Shown: positions 38,222 to 46,614 of the stretch, one piece after another
Layout of the letters: each line of letters begins with the position of its first letter
How positions within the stretch are numbered: position 1 is the first letter of the stretch
Origin: Methanococcoides alaskense
GTDB taxonomy: Archaea; Halobacteriota; Methanosarcinia; Methanosarcinales; Methanosarcinaceae
Direction: 5' to 3'
Assembly: GCF_027594145.1 (NCBI RefSeq)
Contig: NZ_JAQFFK010000006.1
Location: 1-64,000 of the forward strand
Length of the DNA: 64,000 nucleotides
Program-made: the position numbers and the translations under genes
Notes under the pieces: model-generated
Databases searched by the model: none
Seen by the model: the letters and a program-made list of their open reading frames with translations, nothing else
What the model was told of the DNA's origin: nothing

Positions 38222-39286
38222 TTAGAGTTTATGCTCGCTATCCTCAGGCAATGCGAAAAGCCCTTGTTCAGTGCTTATTACAGGAATCTCACTGCCTGCT
38301 GAAGATGAAAAGAACATTGGTTTTTTCAATGTGACCGTAAGATATGTAGTTGGGTCAAGTACCATAATATCATCACCCTCCACAGCTACAAGGACCGCAG
38401 CCACCGCATCTTTACGGTTAGCGATAAGTTTAGCTCCTTTCAGATTATCCGTTTCGACCAGGAACCGTGAACCTGTTGACAGAGAGATACCCTTGGTATT
38501 CTTACCAGAGTTCTTGATCTCTATAACATCACCCTTAAAGAGGATGATATCACCAGACATGAATTCCGGCAACCTCATCGCATAGGTCATTCTGTATATG
38601 TCCTTGCCTTCCTTGTGACTATGCAGAGTAGCTGATTCTGTAAAACTGCCACCAAGCTCATTGGAGATGTTCTTACATATATGCCGGCATGCATTGCAAG
38701 AACCAAGATAGAGATCGGTACCATCCTTTGAATCGCTGCTGTTGGTTATAAAGGCAAGCCGATCTCCCTTCTTCCATAACTTTTCTACCATCAAAGCAGA
38801 GATCATCTTGCAGGAATCGATCTCTTCTGCGGTTGGGAGTCTGTTAGTTGCCCTTATCTGTAAAATACCTTCAAAATAACCGCCTGCCATGCGACTACAT
38901 CGGTCACATGCTCCACGTACCACACGCACTTCGGCCCTAAGGTCCTGATGGAGTGATTCACCTTCCACCATGGCATCGACCTCTACCCTTACCTTGTAAA
39001 AATGAGGGGTCATCTGGTGGGGGTTGACATATATCTCGACATCATTAGCTTCGTTGTGTACCAAAAGTGCATCTTCTACAGTCCTGATGACTATCTCATC
39101 CAGGTCACCCTCATCCCTCCATTTGTTCCTGTCGAATCGTGCGCCACATTTTGCACAGATATTTGCATGAAGAACAAGTGGAAGCTCAGCTAAAGTAAAT
39201 GTTTTTAAAAAGCATTCCCTACAAGTGTTCTTGTAGAGTTTTTCCGTTTTCGCCCCACATTTTGGGCATAAGATCTGACTCATCAA
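38222..39286 (-). CDS. NMD3-family ribosome-associated protein
   Basis: A 354-residue protein with N-terminal zinc ribbons: CPKCG/CREC in the first 26 residues and CAKCGARF near residue 40, then CDRCSRMAGGYFEG near 133 and CNACRH near 197. Eukaryotic NMD3 escorts the 60S subunit from the nucleus; the archaeal form probably acts in large-subunit assembly. The second of two start methionines may be used. Confidence 0.9.
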   Translation of the reverse strand: MMSQILCPKCGAKTEKLYKNTCRECFLKTFTLAELPLVLHANICAKCGARFDRNKWRDEGDLDEIVIRTVEDALLVHNEANDVEIYVNPHQMTPHFYKVRVEVDAMVEGESLHQDLRAEVRVVRGACDRCSRMAGGYFEGILQIRATNRLPTAEEIDSCKMISALMVEKLWKKGDRLAFITNSSDSKDGTDLYLGSCNACRHICKNISNELGGSFTESATLHSHKEGKDIYRMTYAMRLPEFMSGDIILFKGDVIEIKNSGKNTKGISLSTGSRFLVETDNLKGAKLIANRKDAVAAVLVAVEGDDIMVLDPTTYLTVTLKKPMFFSSSAGSEIPVISTEQGLFALPEDSEHKL

Positions 39287-39407
39287 AGGTCTGAATGGTC
39301 AGTAGTTGGATATTAGTCTTTTGTACACTAAGGTTTGCAGGCCAGGCACATTAACTTGAGATATTACTCTAAAAAAAGAATTTGGATATTAAATATAATA
39401 CCCAGGA

Positions 39408-40637
39408 TTATTTTTTGAATTTTGTCAATCCAGAGAACTTCTGCTTTAACTTCTGTGTGAACAACGGTCGCAAGTTCCAGAGAAGCTTCTTGTTCGCCTT
39501 GAAAAGTGCTGCTATGAAATCGATCAGGTCCATCTTCTTGAAATCGACATCCTTTATAGACCCTGCAAGTGAATCAAGGTCTTCATCCGACAGACTGAAA
39601 AAAGTCTCCTTAACGATAAGATTATTGGCAATTTCATTACCAAACGAACCACGCCAGCGTCTCTCGTATTCCTGAAGCATCGTTTCAGACACATCGTTCT
39701 GAGCAATAGCCTCAGCTGCAACCTCACCGGCATACATCCCCGCATCCATTGCATTGCTAATGCCGCCACCAGTGAAAGGATCAGATTGCCTTGCAGCATC
39801 CCCGACAAGCATCAGACCGTTGGCGATGGTCTTTTCGATGGGACCACTTGCAGGAACTGCACCTGCTACGTGCTCAATAATAGAACCGTTCGGATAGTTT
39901 GTCTCAACGAACTCGGTCAGGTATTCAATGGGTTTCTTCTTTCCGGAACGACTGCCGAGCATGCCAATACCCACATTTGCCATGTTATTTCCTTTCGGAA
40001 ACAGCCAGACATATCCACCAGGTGCCACTTTGTTGCCCATGTAAAAATAACAGGAGTCCTGGTCAATGTCAACTCCACTTACAAGGAACTGAGCACATGT
40101 TTCAATATGAGATGGCTTCAATGACGTATCGATACCTGCCCATCTGCCAACTTTGGATTCCACACCATCGGCACCAATGACAAGCTTAGAACGAATTGAA
40201 TAGGTCTTGCCAAGATGCATCATCTCAACACCACAAACAGTTTCGCCCTCGATGATAAGACCGGTGACCCTTGCCTTTACCATGATATCCACACCTGCTT
40301 CACCACTCAGTTCCACAAGAGTACGGTCAAATATCTTCCGGTCCAGGACATAACCAACCTCAGATCCAGCATCCACCTCAGCCATTGTTAGGGTTGTACC
40401 GTTGGGTGAAATTATCTTGGCACTACTAACCTCACCACACACCCACTTCTCATCCGGTTCAATGTGCTGTCTCAACCTTTTTTTACCAACACCTTCAGCA
40501 CATCTTACAGGTTCCCCTATCTCTTGGCGTTTCTCGAGCATAAGGACAGAGAGTCCTTTTTTAGCAGCTGTTGTCGCTGCGATCGAACCTGCGGGGCCGG
40601 CACCTACAACTATTAGATCATATTGGTCTTTCATCAT
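39408..40637 (-). CDS. Digeranylgeranylglycerophospholipid reductase
   Basis: A 409-residue flavoprotein. The FAD loop [15 protein letters not shown] is at the N-terminus, [14 protein letters not shown] is mid-protein, and [15 protein letters not shown] marks the FAD-binding C-terminal motif. It saturates the geranylgeranyl chains of archaeal ether lipids. Cold-adapted Methanococcoides are known to keep unsaturated lipids, and changes in this enzyme family are of interest there. Several paralogues usually exist. Confidence 0.93.
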   Translation of the reverse strand: MMKDQYDLIVVGAGPAGSIAATTAAKKGLSVLMLEKRQEIGEPVRCAEGVGKKRLRQHIEPDEKWVCGEVSSAKIISPNGTTLTMAEVDAGSEVGYVLDRKIFDRTLVELSGEAGVDIMVKARVTGLIIEGETVCGVEMMHLGKTYSIRSKLVIGADGVESKVGRWAGIDTSLKPSHIETCAQFLVSGVDIDQDSCYFYMGNKVAPGGYVWLFPKGNNMANVGIGMLGSRSGKKKPIEYLTEFVETNYPNGSIIEHVAGAVPASGPIEKTIANGLMLVGDAARQSDPFTGGGISNAMDAGMYAGEVAAEAIAQNDVSETMLQEYERRWRGSFGNEIANNLIVKETFFSLSDEDLDSLAGSIKDVDFKKMDLIDFIAALFKANKKLLWNLRPLFTQKLKQKFSGLTKFKK

Positions 40638-40874
40638 TCACCCATAAAAAGGTCAATTAATTGAATTCAAGCTTCGATAAGATAGGTCCTGTTCCTATAT
40701 TCAAACCGAATAAAGCTTACAGGCGGTGATACAAACAGTTATTTTATTTAAAAATATTGTACACACATCGTTATGTTACGCACAGATTTTAAAATAAAAT
40801 AAAATGAGCTTTGGGTATCCTTAAAACATCGTAGCTATTTAATCTTTTATCTACAAGCATAACAGAGTTTGTTA

Positions 40875-40962
40875 GTTAGGAGTTGCTCACCCAAATTGAA
40901 TGAGTCGGATTAAAAATCCGATTTCAAAGGAATTCGTGGGTTCGAATTTATCCCCTCTAACA
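40875..40962 (+). pseudogene. Degenerate tRNA-Leu
   Basis: Acceptor strand GTTAGGA can pair with CTCTAAC at the end (six of seven), the anticodon arm TCGGA-TTAAAAA-TCCGA is perfect, a long variable region and GTGGGTTCGAAT follow. The 3' half of the T stem is ruined by apparent C-to-T changes (TTTATC), the D loop lacks GG, and the anticodon reads AAA. Long variable arm and similarity to archaeal tRNA-Leu(UAA) suggest that origin. Its end overlaps the 21-bp hairpin repeat also found at 45897-45917. Confidence 0.6.
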
Positions 40963-40973
40963 ATAGTGAGGGG
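40953..40973. repeat. 21-bp hairpin repeat, left copy
   Basis: CCCTC...GAGGG hairpin, identical over 21 bases to 45897-45917; the flanks also share GGTAA on the right. It begins in the 3' end of the decayed tRNA-Leu, like an att core. Confidence 0.8.
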
Positions 40974-41063
40974 TAATAGGTAACGTGAAAAAACGGAACT
41001 TTTACAATAAAACGTATCTGTATCTAATTTGTTTAGAAAATAAGTAAAAAGAATTACATTTAA

Positions 41064-42011
41064 TCATTTTTTTGAATTCTGAATGTGATTCCATCCAGAA
41101 AATAATTCTGTTGCTGAATCCCACCATTTTTCAAAAGGAGGCATTTTATTAGTAATGTTAATTTCAGAAAATTGACCTTTGTAAATTGAATTAATTGGAG
41201 GAACATTGTAGATGAGATCCTTGGAAATTATCCACCTATCATGTATATCATGAAAAGTACCTTTGTCTAATATAACTCTACATTCGGCATCAATACCCCG
41301 ATTTTTCATCTCTTCTTTAAATCGTTTAAAGTCGTTTTTCATTTTTTCATCAATGTGGGGGTTGCCAGTCAAAATTTTGATGTGTTCGACCTTATTTGCA
41401 TCAACTGATTCTACCAATGGCTCAAACCCTTTTGCTCCAAAGTGTTTGTCAAGCCACCAAATATAACCATCACATTCAGCTAAAATTTTCCGAAGATGCA
41501 TGACATTTGTGAAAGGTTTTTCAGGAGCAATAAATAATGATTTTGTAGAAATATTTTCGATAAGGGGATTATAAAGTATTTTAATCAAACCTGATTTCTT
41601 GTCGTAACTTATAATATTACATTTGTTCAAAATAAATAAAAAAGAGCCTAAATTAACCTTTTTTGATGAATCGAGTATTTTTTCAACATGGAGTAGATTT
41701 AGGATGTTATCTTTGCTAATGTTGGTCTTTCCCCACATTATCTGACAAATCATATGAACTGGTTTTGTTTTTTTTAGTGCACAGGATAATGTCTCAAATG
41801 CCTGGTCTTCATCTGCCAATACAAATTTTTCAGTATAATATGACTTTCCAATATCAGTAAGATTACAATTTTTGTCAATGAAATAAATACCTTTTAGAAA
41901 TGATAATGAAGTATCTAACTCTGATTGGTTATAGGAAAGATCTTTGTTCGATGCAATATCAAAAAAAATCTTTTCTACTTTTGTCCAAGGGTGTGTTAAT
42001 ATTTGAGTCAT
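41064..42011 (-). CDS. Unknown protein with PLD/MIT-C-like C-terminal part
   Basis: A 315-residue protein of no firmly recognised family. The N-terminal 120 residues are helical, with segments that look like winged helices (SFLKGIYFIDKNCNLTDIGKSYY). The C-terminal 140 residues contain YIWWLDKHFGAKGFEPL, HIKILTGNP and FHDIHDRWIISKD; the H-D-R and YIWWLDKHF motifs recall phospholipase D-like domains used in some defence proteins. Its ATG overlaps the stop of the partner gene by four bases, so they form one unit. Low GC. Role in defence is inference. Confidence 0.6.
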   Translation of the reverse strand: MTQILTHPWTKVEKIFFDIASNKDLSYNQSELDTSLSFLKGIYFIDKNCNLTDIGKSYYTEKFVLADEDQAFETLSCALKKTKPVHMICQIMWGKTNISKDNILNLLHVEKILDSSKKVNLGSFLFILNKCNIISYDKKSGLIKILYNPLIENISTKSLFIAPEKPFTNVMHLRKILAECDGYIWWLDKHFGAKGFEPLVESVDANKVEHIKILTGNPHIDEKMKNDFKRFKEEMKNRGIDAECRVILDKGTFHDIHDRWIISKDLIYNVPPINSIYKGQFSEINITNKMPPFEKWWDSATELFSGWNHIQNSKK

Positions 42012-42883
42012 TCCTGATCCTTAAGTGAAGATATTATTGCGTCCAATTTGCCTTTGATATCATCTGGAGTCATATCTGGAGTAATTTCGAGGCTGATTGA
42101 AATATCGACATTGATATTGGTAGAGGCTGATGGATTATTAACTTTAAGGGTTGCTATTAGTGGTTCCTGATCTACTGTTTCAATGGAAGTTTCTTTACGG
42201 ATTGATTTTATTGCACTTGTAAGTGAATCATTATCATACAACTTTTCAGTAGATTTTTCAGGAACATCGGTTTTTTCAGATATATCAAATCCATTGCTTA
42301 AAGTAACCATATCATCATCAGTACTTGTTAATAAATTTGCAAAAACCAAATAATCAACCAAAATTTTTAAGTTTCGTTGATGTTTTGGTATTTCTGCTTT
42401 TGCAGCATGTGCAAACTCATGTACCATATCTTTAAATGAGGCAGAATCGTTAATCGCTAGATAAGTTTCAGCTTTCTTATAAAACCACGAATCAACAAGT
42501 ATTTTCTTTAAGATTTGTTTTGCTTCATCTGTTCTATCATACATTAGCTTATCAGCAAAATTATAACCAACCTCTGTTAATTCATAGTAACTATTTTTTG
42601 GACTTTTTATTAAACCTATACTTTCAAAAAATTTTAGGTCTGAGCTAATTGATGTATTAGAAAAACCAAGAGAAGTTGGTGAAAAATCCTTATATGTAAC
42701 AATGCCATTTCCATTTCTAGTCAGCATAAAATGTGTTATCATTATCTTTCTATGATTTTGATCAATTTTCCCATTTGGCAAAGGATACTCCAATTTAGTT
42801 ACGTTTCTTGTTCTTTTTTTTGAAGAATCGGCGCTTGGATCTTCAGATTCCAAATTTAAATTGACATCGTCCATAGAAACCAT
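42008..42883 (-). CDS. Unknown winged-helix protein partnered with PLD-like gene
   Basis: A 291-residue protein. Residues about 45-110 read as a winged helix (ISSDLKFFESIGLIKSP, YELTEVGYNFADKLMYD), followed by a helical region and a second possible winged helix (LKILVDYLVFANLL). The last 110 residues are Ser/Thr/Glu-rich and end with an amphipathic segment. It is not recognised. It is translationally coupled with the downstream PLD-like protein. The DNA is AT-rich, as in accessory regions. Confidence 0.6.
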   Translation of the reverse strand: MVSMDDVNLNLESEDPSADSSKKRTRNVTKLEYPLPNGKIDQNHRKIMITHFMLTRNGNGIVTYKDFSPTSLGFSNTSISSDLKFFESIGLIKSPKNSYYELTEVGYNFADKLMYDRTDEAKQILKKILVDSWFYKKAETYLAINDSASFKDMVHEFAHAAKAEIPKHQRNLKILVDYLVFANLLTSTDDDMVTLSNGFDISEKTDVPEKSTEKLYDNDSLTSAIKSIRKETSIETVDQEPLIATLKVNNPSASTNINVDISISLEITPDMTPDDIKGKLDAIISSLKDQE

Positions 42884-43006
42884 AAGTAATCATGATCCTT
42901 ATAAAATATAAATTGATCTAAACATTCAATTTATTAATCATGTTGTAAAATAAATTAGTTGCATCACAAATATGCTAGACTTATTAATTTAACTCAAACA
43001 CACATC

Positions 43007-43333
43007 TCAATTATTTGAATAAATATATTCAACCAATCTCTTCACTGCCGGAGTACTCAAATTCAAATCTCCATTCACCCTCATTCTTTCCTTAATCCCC
43101 TGAAACCTGCTCCTAGAAACTCCCCAAATTTCAGCCTGTTTTTGAGACAACTCAAGTATCTTTCTCATGATTTCTTGTTTATTAACAAACTCCTGAGCCT
43201 TCTTCACATCCAATTCCTGTTCATCAATATTGTTGGCTTCTTTCCCAATGTAAACAACACCATCAGCATGAACACGCTTCCTTTCAAGAACTCCAGTATC
43301 ATCATCAAACTTAGATTCAAGCAGAAAATACAT
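43007..43333 (-). CDS. 108-residue protein of a repeated family with HTH-like tail
   Basis: Begins MYFLLESKFDDD; then VLERKRVHADG, YIGKEANNIDEQELDV and a C-terminal KILELSQKQAEIWGVSRSRF with IKERMR, which looks like a helix-turn-helix, ending TPAVKRLVEYIY. A decayed longer copy lies at 46615-47040, which carries extra N-terminal sequence, so this one may be truncated. The C-terminal part is similar in pattern to the broken gene interrupted by the group II intron (RKKIIDMSYTEWKKMGFS). Function unknown; possible link with Cas1 tails is a guess. Confidence 0.6.
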   Translation of the reverse strand: MYFLLESKFDDDTGVLERKRVHADGVVYIGKEANNIDEQELDVKKAQEFVNKQEIMRKILELSQKQAEIWGVSRSRFQGIKERMRVNGDLNLSTPAVKRLVEYIYSNN

Positions 43334-43360
43334 TATTAAGATAAAACATTCTGCAGCATA

Positions 43361-43379
43361 AGTATCTTATTAAGATACT
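43361..43379. promoter_or_regulatory. Palindrome, operator-like
   Basis: AGTATCTTA-T-TAAGATACT is a perfect inverted repeat in the divergent region between the 108-residue gene and the ilvB-like leader. The core GTATCTTA/TAAGATAC recurs at 45871-45890 with a four-base spacer. Confidence 0.5.
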
Positions 43380-43421
43380 CACAAAAACCCTTAAGTACCA
43401 CTTCCACCCTCCAATCCAACA

Positions 43422-43490
43422 ATGTCATACTCTACCAAAACTCACAGTTTACGCAATGTGCCTGTAGTAGTGGTAGTGTTATTAGCTTGA
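43422..43490 (+). CDS. Val/Leu-rich leader peptide before the ilvB-like gene
   Basis: ATG 43422 opens 22 codons ending with five consecutive valines, two leucines, an alanine and TGA (VPVVVVVLLA). A hairpin overlaps the stop. Position upstream of an acetolactate synthase gene and the run of regulatory Val and Leu codons match the logic of the enterobacterial ilvB leader. No ribosome site is seen before it, so translation may be leaderless. It could be chance, as the run comes from a GTAGTAGTGG simple pattern. Confidence 0.55.
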   Translation: MSYSTKTHSLRNVPVVVVVLLA

Positions 43491-43525
43491 GCAAAGAAAT
43501 ATTCTGGCTCAAGTGCGCTGTTTTT
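43486..43525 (+). terminator. Attenuator-like hairpin
   Basis: CTTGAGC (43486-43492) pairs perfectly with GCTCAAG (43507-43513); five Ts follow at 43521-43525 after seven bases. The 5' arm contains the stop codon of the leader peptide. An alternative pairing is possible between TACCACT (43396-43402) and AGTGGTA (43469-43475) in the Val codon run. Confidence 0.5.
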
Positions 43526-43582
43526 GGTTAATTTACTGATTAGTGTATCTTGTGCTGGTGTTTCTTTCCACGGTGATCTGAA

Positions 43583-45295
43583 ATGGAAGAAATGAATGGA
43601 GCAGAAGTCCTTGTAAAATGTCTGGAAGACCTTGGGGTCAAACATATCTTTGGATATACGGGAGCGGCAATACTTCCGGTATTCCACGCCCTTGAGAAGA
43701 GCGACATTGAGATAGTTGTAAACTCCAACGAGCAGTCCTGTGCATTTAGTGCAGCAGGATACTCACGTTCAAGCAACGAGGTCGGTGTAGCCATAGTCAC
43801 ATCAGGTCCTGCAATAACCAATACTCTCACAAGCGTTGCTGATGCCTATGGTGACAGCATTCCTTTGCTTGTATTTGCAGGTCAGGTTCCAGAGCATAAG
43901 ATAGGCACCGACTCATTCCAGCATATCAGTGTCAAGGGCATATTCGGGGATGCAGCCAAGAAGGTTATTCAGCTATCCAATGGCGATGACATTGAATCCA
44001 TAGTCAAGGATGCCTACTACTTTGCAAGATCAGGAAAACCCGGGCCTGTTGTCATAGACGTTCCTCTGGATAAACAGCAGAAGCTCCATGAATATATGGG
44101 TATGAATATTCTGAGATTCGAGGAAAGCTATCACGATGATCGACATCTCAGTGATGAGCAATGCGAGGAATTCTTCCAGCTATTGGCAAAATCCAGCAGA
44201 CCTTTGCTTTATCTTGGAGGCGGTCTGAACTCTGAAGCAGGAAGCCAGGCTATCAGGGAGCTTAACGAGCAACTTGGAATCCCTTCAGTTAACACACTAA
44301 TGGCAAAAGGTGTAGTTGACGAAAGAGATGACATCAACATGGGTATGCTGGGAATGTTCGGCACTCCATACGCCAACATGCTCATTCAGGAGAACGACTT
44401 CTTCTTTGCCATCGGAGTCAGGTGGGATGATAGGGTTGCTGAAAAGGTCGGTTTTGCAATCGGTACTGATGTAGCCTACATTGACATCAATCCCGAAAAG
44501 ATGCACCAGATAAAGATCGAGCGTGCTCCAAAATTCACATTCATAGGTGATGCACCAACAGCCATACGTGACCTCATGAATTATGCTAAAAAGCAGAACA
44601 TCAGTCTGGATATCAAACAGTGGCAGAAGCGTGCCAGATTCCTCAAAAGCTCATGGCCTCTGGACTATAACCGTGAATCCGAATACATCCAATCTGCCGA
44701 GGTCATGGCTCTGCTGGCAAAGTACATTGATGAGAACACAAGGATAACAACCGGTGTCGGCAACCAGCAGATGCTCGCAGCACAACATTTGTCCATGCAA
44801 AAGGAGAAGTCATTCATGAGCTCAGGATCATTTGGAACAATGGGATTCTCCATGCCAACGGCTATTGGTGTTCACTATGCGAACCCTAATGCAAGAGTTA
44901 TATCAATAGACGGTGATGGCAGCCTGAAAATGAATCTTGGGGAACTCCACACTATAGCTTCCCTTGATATGCCTGTCAAAATACTCCTGCTAAACAATCA
45001 AAGCGATGGTATGGTTCAAAATCTTCAGGATGCAAATTATGATGGGATCAGGACAGCTACCCAGCGGCAAAAGGATGTTCATTTTGCAGATATTGCAAGT
45101 TCCTTTGGCTTTAATTATGCAAAAAGGATCAGCGACAGAAATGATCTGAAACAGGGACTTGAAGATTTCCTAAATTCAGAAGGACCGTGTTTCCTGGAAG
45201 TTTGCACAGACCGGGAAGAAGTTCTCTATCCGAAAGTTCCAGCAGGTGGAGCCTATAAGGACATGATACTGGGACCATACATAAAACAGATATAA
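43583..45295 (+). CDS. Acetolactate synthase large subunit-like TPP enzyme
   Basis: A 570-residue enzyme with the three-domain layout of acetohydroxyacid synthases. SNEQSCAFSAAGYSR holds the catalytic Glu, SGPAITNTLTSVADAYGDSIP the substrate region, and GDGSLKMNLGELHTIA with LLLNNQSDGMV is the TPP-Mg motif. The end KVPAGGAYKDMI resembles AHAS C-termini. It condenses pyruvate with pyruvate or 2-oxobutyrate for Val, Leu and Ile. No ilvN small subunit is adjacent, so it might be a paralogue with another use. GGTGAT at 43572-43577 supports ATG 43583. The leader peptide and hairpin before it suggest control by branched-chain amino acids. Confidence 0.85.
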   Translation: MEEMNGAEVLVKCLEDLGVKHIFGYTGAAILPVFHALEKSDIEIVVNSNEQSCAFSAAGYSRSSNEVGVAIVTSGPAITNTLTSVADAYGDSIPLLVFAGQVPEHKIGTDSFQHISVKGIFGDAAKKVIQLSNGDDIESIVKDAYYFARSGKPGPVVIDVPLDKQQKLHEYMGMNILRFEESYHDDRHLSDEQCEEFFQLLAKSSRPLLYLGGGLNSEAGSQAIRELNEQLGIPSVNTLMAKGVVDERDDINMGMLGMFGTPYANMLIQENDFFFAIGVRWDDRVAEKVGFAIGTDVAYIDINPEKMHQIKIERAPKFTFIGDAPTAIRDLMNYAKKQNISLDIKQWQKRARFLKSSWPLDYNRESEYIQSAEVMALLAKYIDENTRITTGVGNQQMLAAQHLSMQKEKSFMSSGSFGTMGFSMPTAIGVHYANPNARVISIDGDGSLKMNLGELHTIASLDMPVKILLLNNQSDGMVQNLQDANYDGIRTATQRQKDVHFADIASSFGFNYAKRISDRNDLKQGLEDFLNSEGPCFLEVCTDREEVLYPKVPAGGAYKDMILGPYIKQI

Positions 45296-45316
45296 CTAAA
45301 TGATTAAGGAATGAGA

Positions 45317-45336
45317 GCAGAAATATTCATTTCTGC
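45317..45336. terminator. Bidirectional hairpin
   Basis: GCAGAAAT (45317-45324) pairs with ATTTCTGC (45329-45336) between the convergent ilvB-like and TPR genes. Confidence 0.55.
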
Positions 45337-45638
45337 AACTCAATCGCCTTCTTTTTCATTTCCTGCACTTTCACATCATCAGGCTTGAGCTTCAAAGCCT
45401 CATAAAAAGAGGCTATAGCCGCTGGCTGATCTCCAAGCCTTGATAGTGCAATACCCTTATTCTTCCAGACAATACTCTGCCTATATCCCATCTTAATGAG
45501 CTTATTGAAACAAGTTAATGCCATTTGATTCTGTTTAAGCTGCAAACAGGTTATTCCTTTATTCAAGAGAGCTGGAGCATTGTTTGGATTAATTTGCAGA
45601 GCAGCTTCAAAGCATTCAAAAGCTGCTTCATGGTTCAT
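45327..45638 (-). CDS. Short TPR-repeat protein
   Basis: A 103-residue protein of three tetratricopeptide repeats (ALQINPNNAPALLNKG, then KNKGIALSRLGDQPAAIASF). TPRs make protein-protein contacts; no further domain is present. It may be a fragment of a larger protein. It is convergent with the ilvB-like gene. Confidence 0.8.
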   Translation of the reverse strand: MNHEAAFECFEAALQINPNNAPALLNKGITCLQLKQNQMALTCFNKLIKMGYRQSIVWKNKGIALSRLGDQPAAIASFYEALKLKPDDVKVQEMKKKAIELQK

Positions 45639-45870
45639 TTCTTCCTTTTTTCACTCGGAAATTGCCCCTGGTTAGAAAATTGCCCAACTTAATTGAAGTT
45701 CATTCTGACGCACTGCATGATCTTAGAGAATTTCATGAGATATGGAATAATATGGATGAAAAGTTTACTCTAGAAACATGAATAACGAAAATTGAGATGT
45801 TAAATTGAAATTATTATAAATCTACAATTTCGGACAATTTTTGAAAATCTAAAACTTTATAAAATTCGGA

Positions 45871-45890
45871 GTATCTTAAATTTAAGATAC
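45871..45890. promoter_or_regulatory. 20-bp perfect palindrome
   Basis: GTATCTTAAATTTAAGATAC is its own complement; its arms equal those at 43362-43378. It could bind a dimeric regulator. Confidence 0.5.
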
Positions 45891-45896
45891 CTATTA

Positions 45897-45917
45897 CCCT
45901 CTAACAATAGTGAGGGG
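45897..45917. repeat. 21-bp hairpin repeat, right copy
   Basis: Identical to 40953-40973. Here the outer bases ATTACC and GGTAAT extend the palindrome. With the left copy it brackets about 4.9 kb. Confidence 0.8.
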
Positions 45918-46150
45918 ATACAGGTAATTAAGAAAAACGCCACTATTTAATTAAATATTAAAAATTGATGTGTCATTAGTTTTTTCAAATTCCAATTTTT
46001 CTTGTTTTTTTTATTACGTTGTTTTTAGTAACCTGTTCCATTGGAAATTGCTACTTGATTAAGTTCATATAACATTACAAACAAATTATTAGTAAGCATA
46101 GTTTTATTTACCTGACAGAATACTTATGATGGGAAAATGGAGGTTGAAAG

Positions 46151-46567
46151 ATGAGTGAAATCTTAGAAACAGCAAGAAAATTCTATGAAGCATGTGAAAC
46201 CGGAAAGGGCTGGGAGGGCTGTAAACAATATTGTCATCCCGATGCAGCATTCTCTGCCCAGACAGCTGTATTGGATGGAATTGCCACAGTGGAAGGATAT
46301 GCTGACTGGATGAGAGACTTACTTACCCCACTGCCAGATGGCCATTATGAATTGCTTTTCCTTGCAGAAGATGAGGAAAGAAATAACGTTGCAGCGTGTG
46401 CTGTATTCCACGGAACTCAGACTGGCCCAGGGGGCCCTGTGCCTCCAACTGGAAAAACAGCGGCAGCTGACTATGCCTATCTGATGCAATTTGAAGGGAG
46501 TTTAATCAAGAACATGACCAAGATCTGGAATGATACGATAACCCTCCAGCAGATCGGCTGGGCATAA
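46151..46567 (+). CDS. SnoaL/NTF2-like domain protein
   Basis: A 138-residue protein whose beginning (ILETARKFYEACETGKGWEGCKQY) and later DWMRDLLTPLPDGHYELL match SnoaL-like, cone-shaped NTF2 folds. Members are small enzymes or ligand binders; no function is given by context. GGAGGTTGAAAG before the ATG is a good ribosome site. Moderate GC compared with AT-rich surroundings. Confidence 0.75.
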   Translation: MSEILETARKFYEACETGKGWEGCKQYCHPDAAFSAQTAVLDGIATVEGYADWMRDLLTPLPDGHYELLFLAEDEERNNVAACAVFHGTQTGPGGPVPPTGKTAAADYAYLMQFEGSLIKNMTKIWNDTITLQQIGWA

Positions 46568-46614
46568 ATTCTGAAATGTTTTTTGAGAAAAGGGCTAACG
46601 TCCTCTTTCTCATT

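Larger units (their letters stand above)
45639..46150. other. Intergenic with palindrome and hairpin repeat
   Basis: Holds a 39-codon TTG-started frame (45662-45781; LPNLIEVHSDALHDLREF) that may be a gene remnant, the perfect palindrome at 45871-45890, and the hairpin repeat at 45897-45917. The rest is AT-rich with no gene. Confidence 0.4.

Noticed and set aside
43442-43687. 81-codon minus-strand frame overlapping the leader and ilvB-like start
   Set aside because: No motif; shadow of the plus-strand gene and leader.
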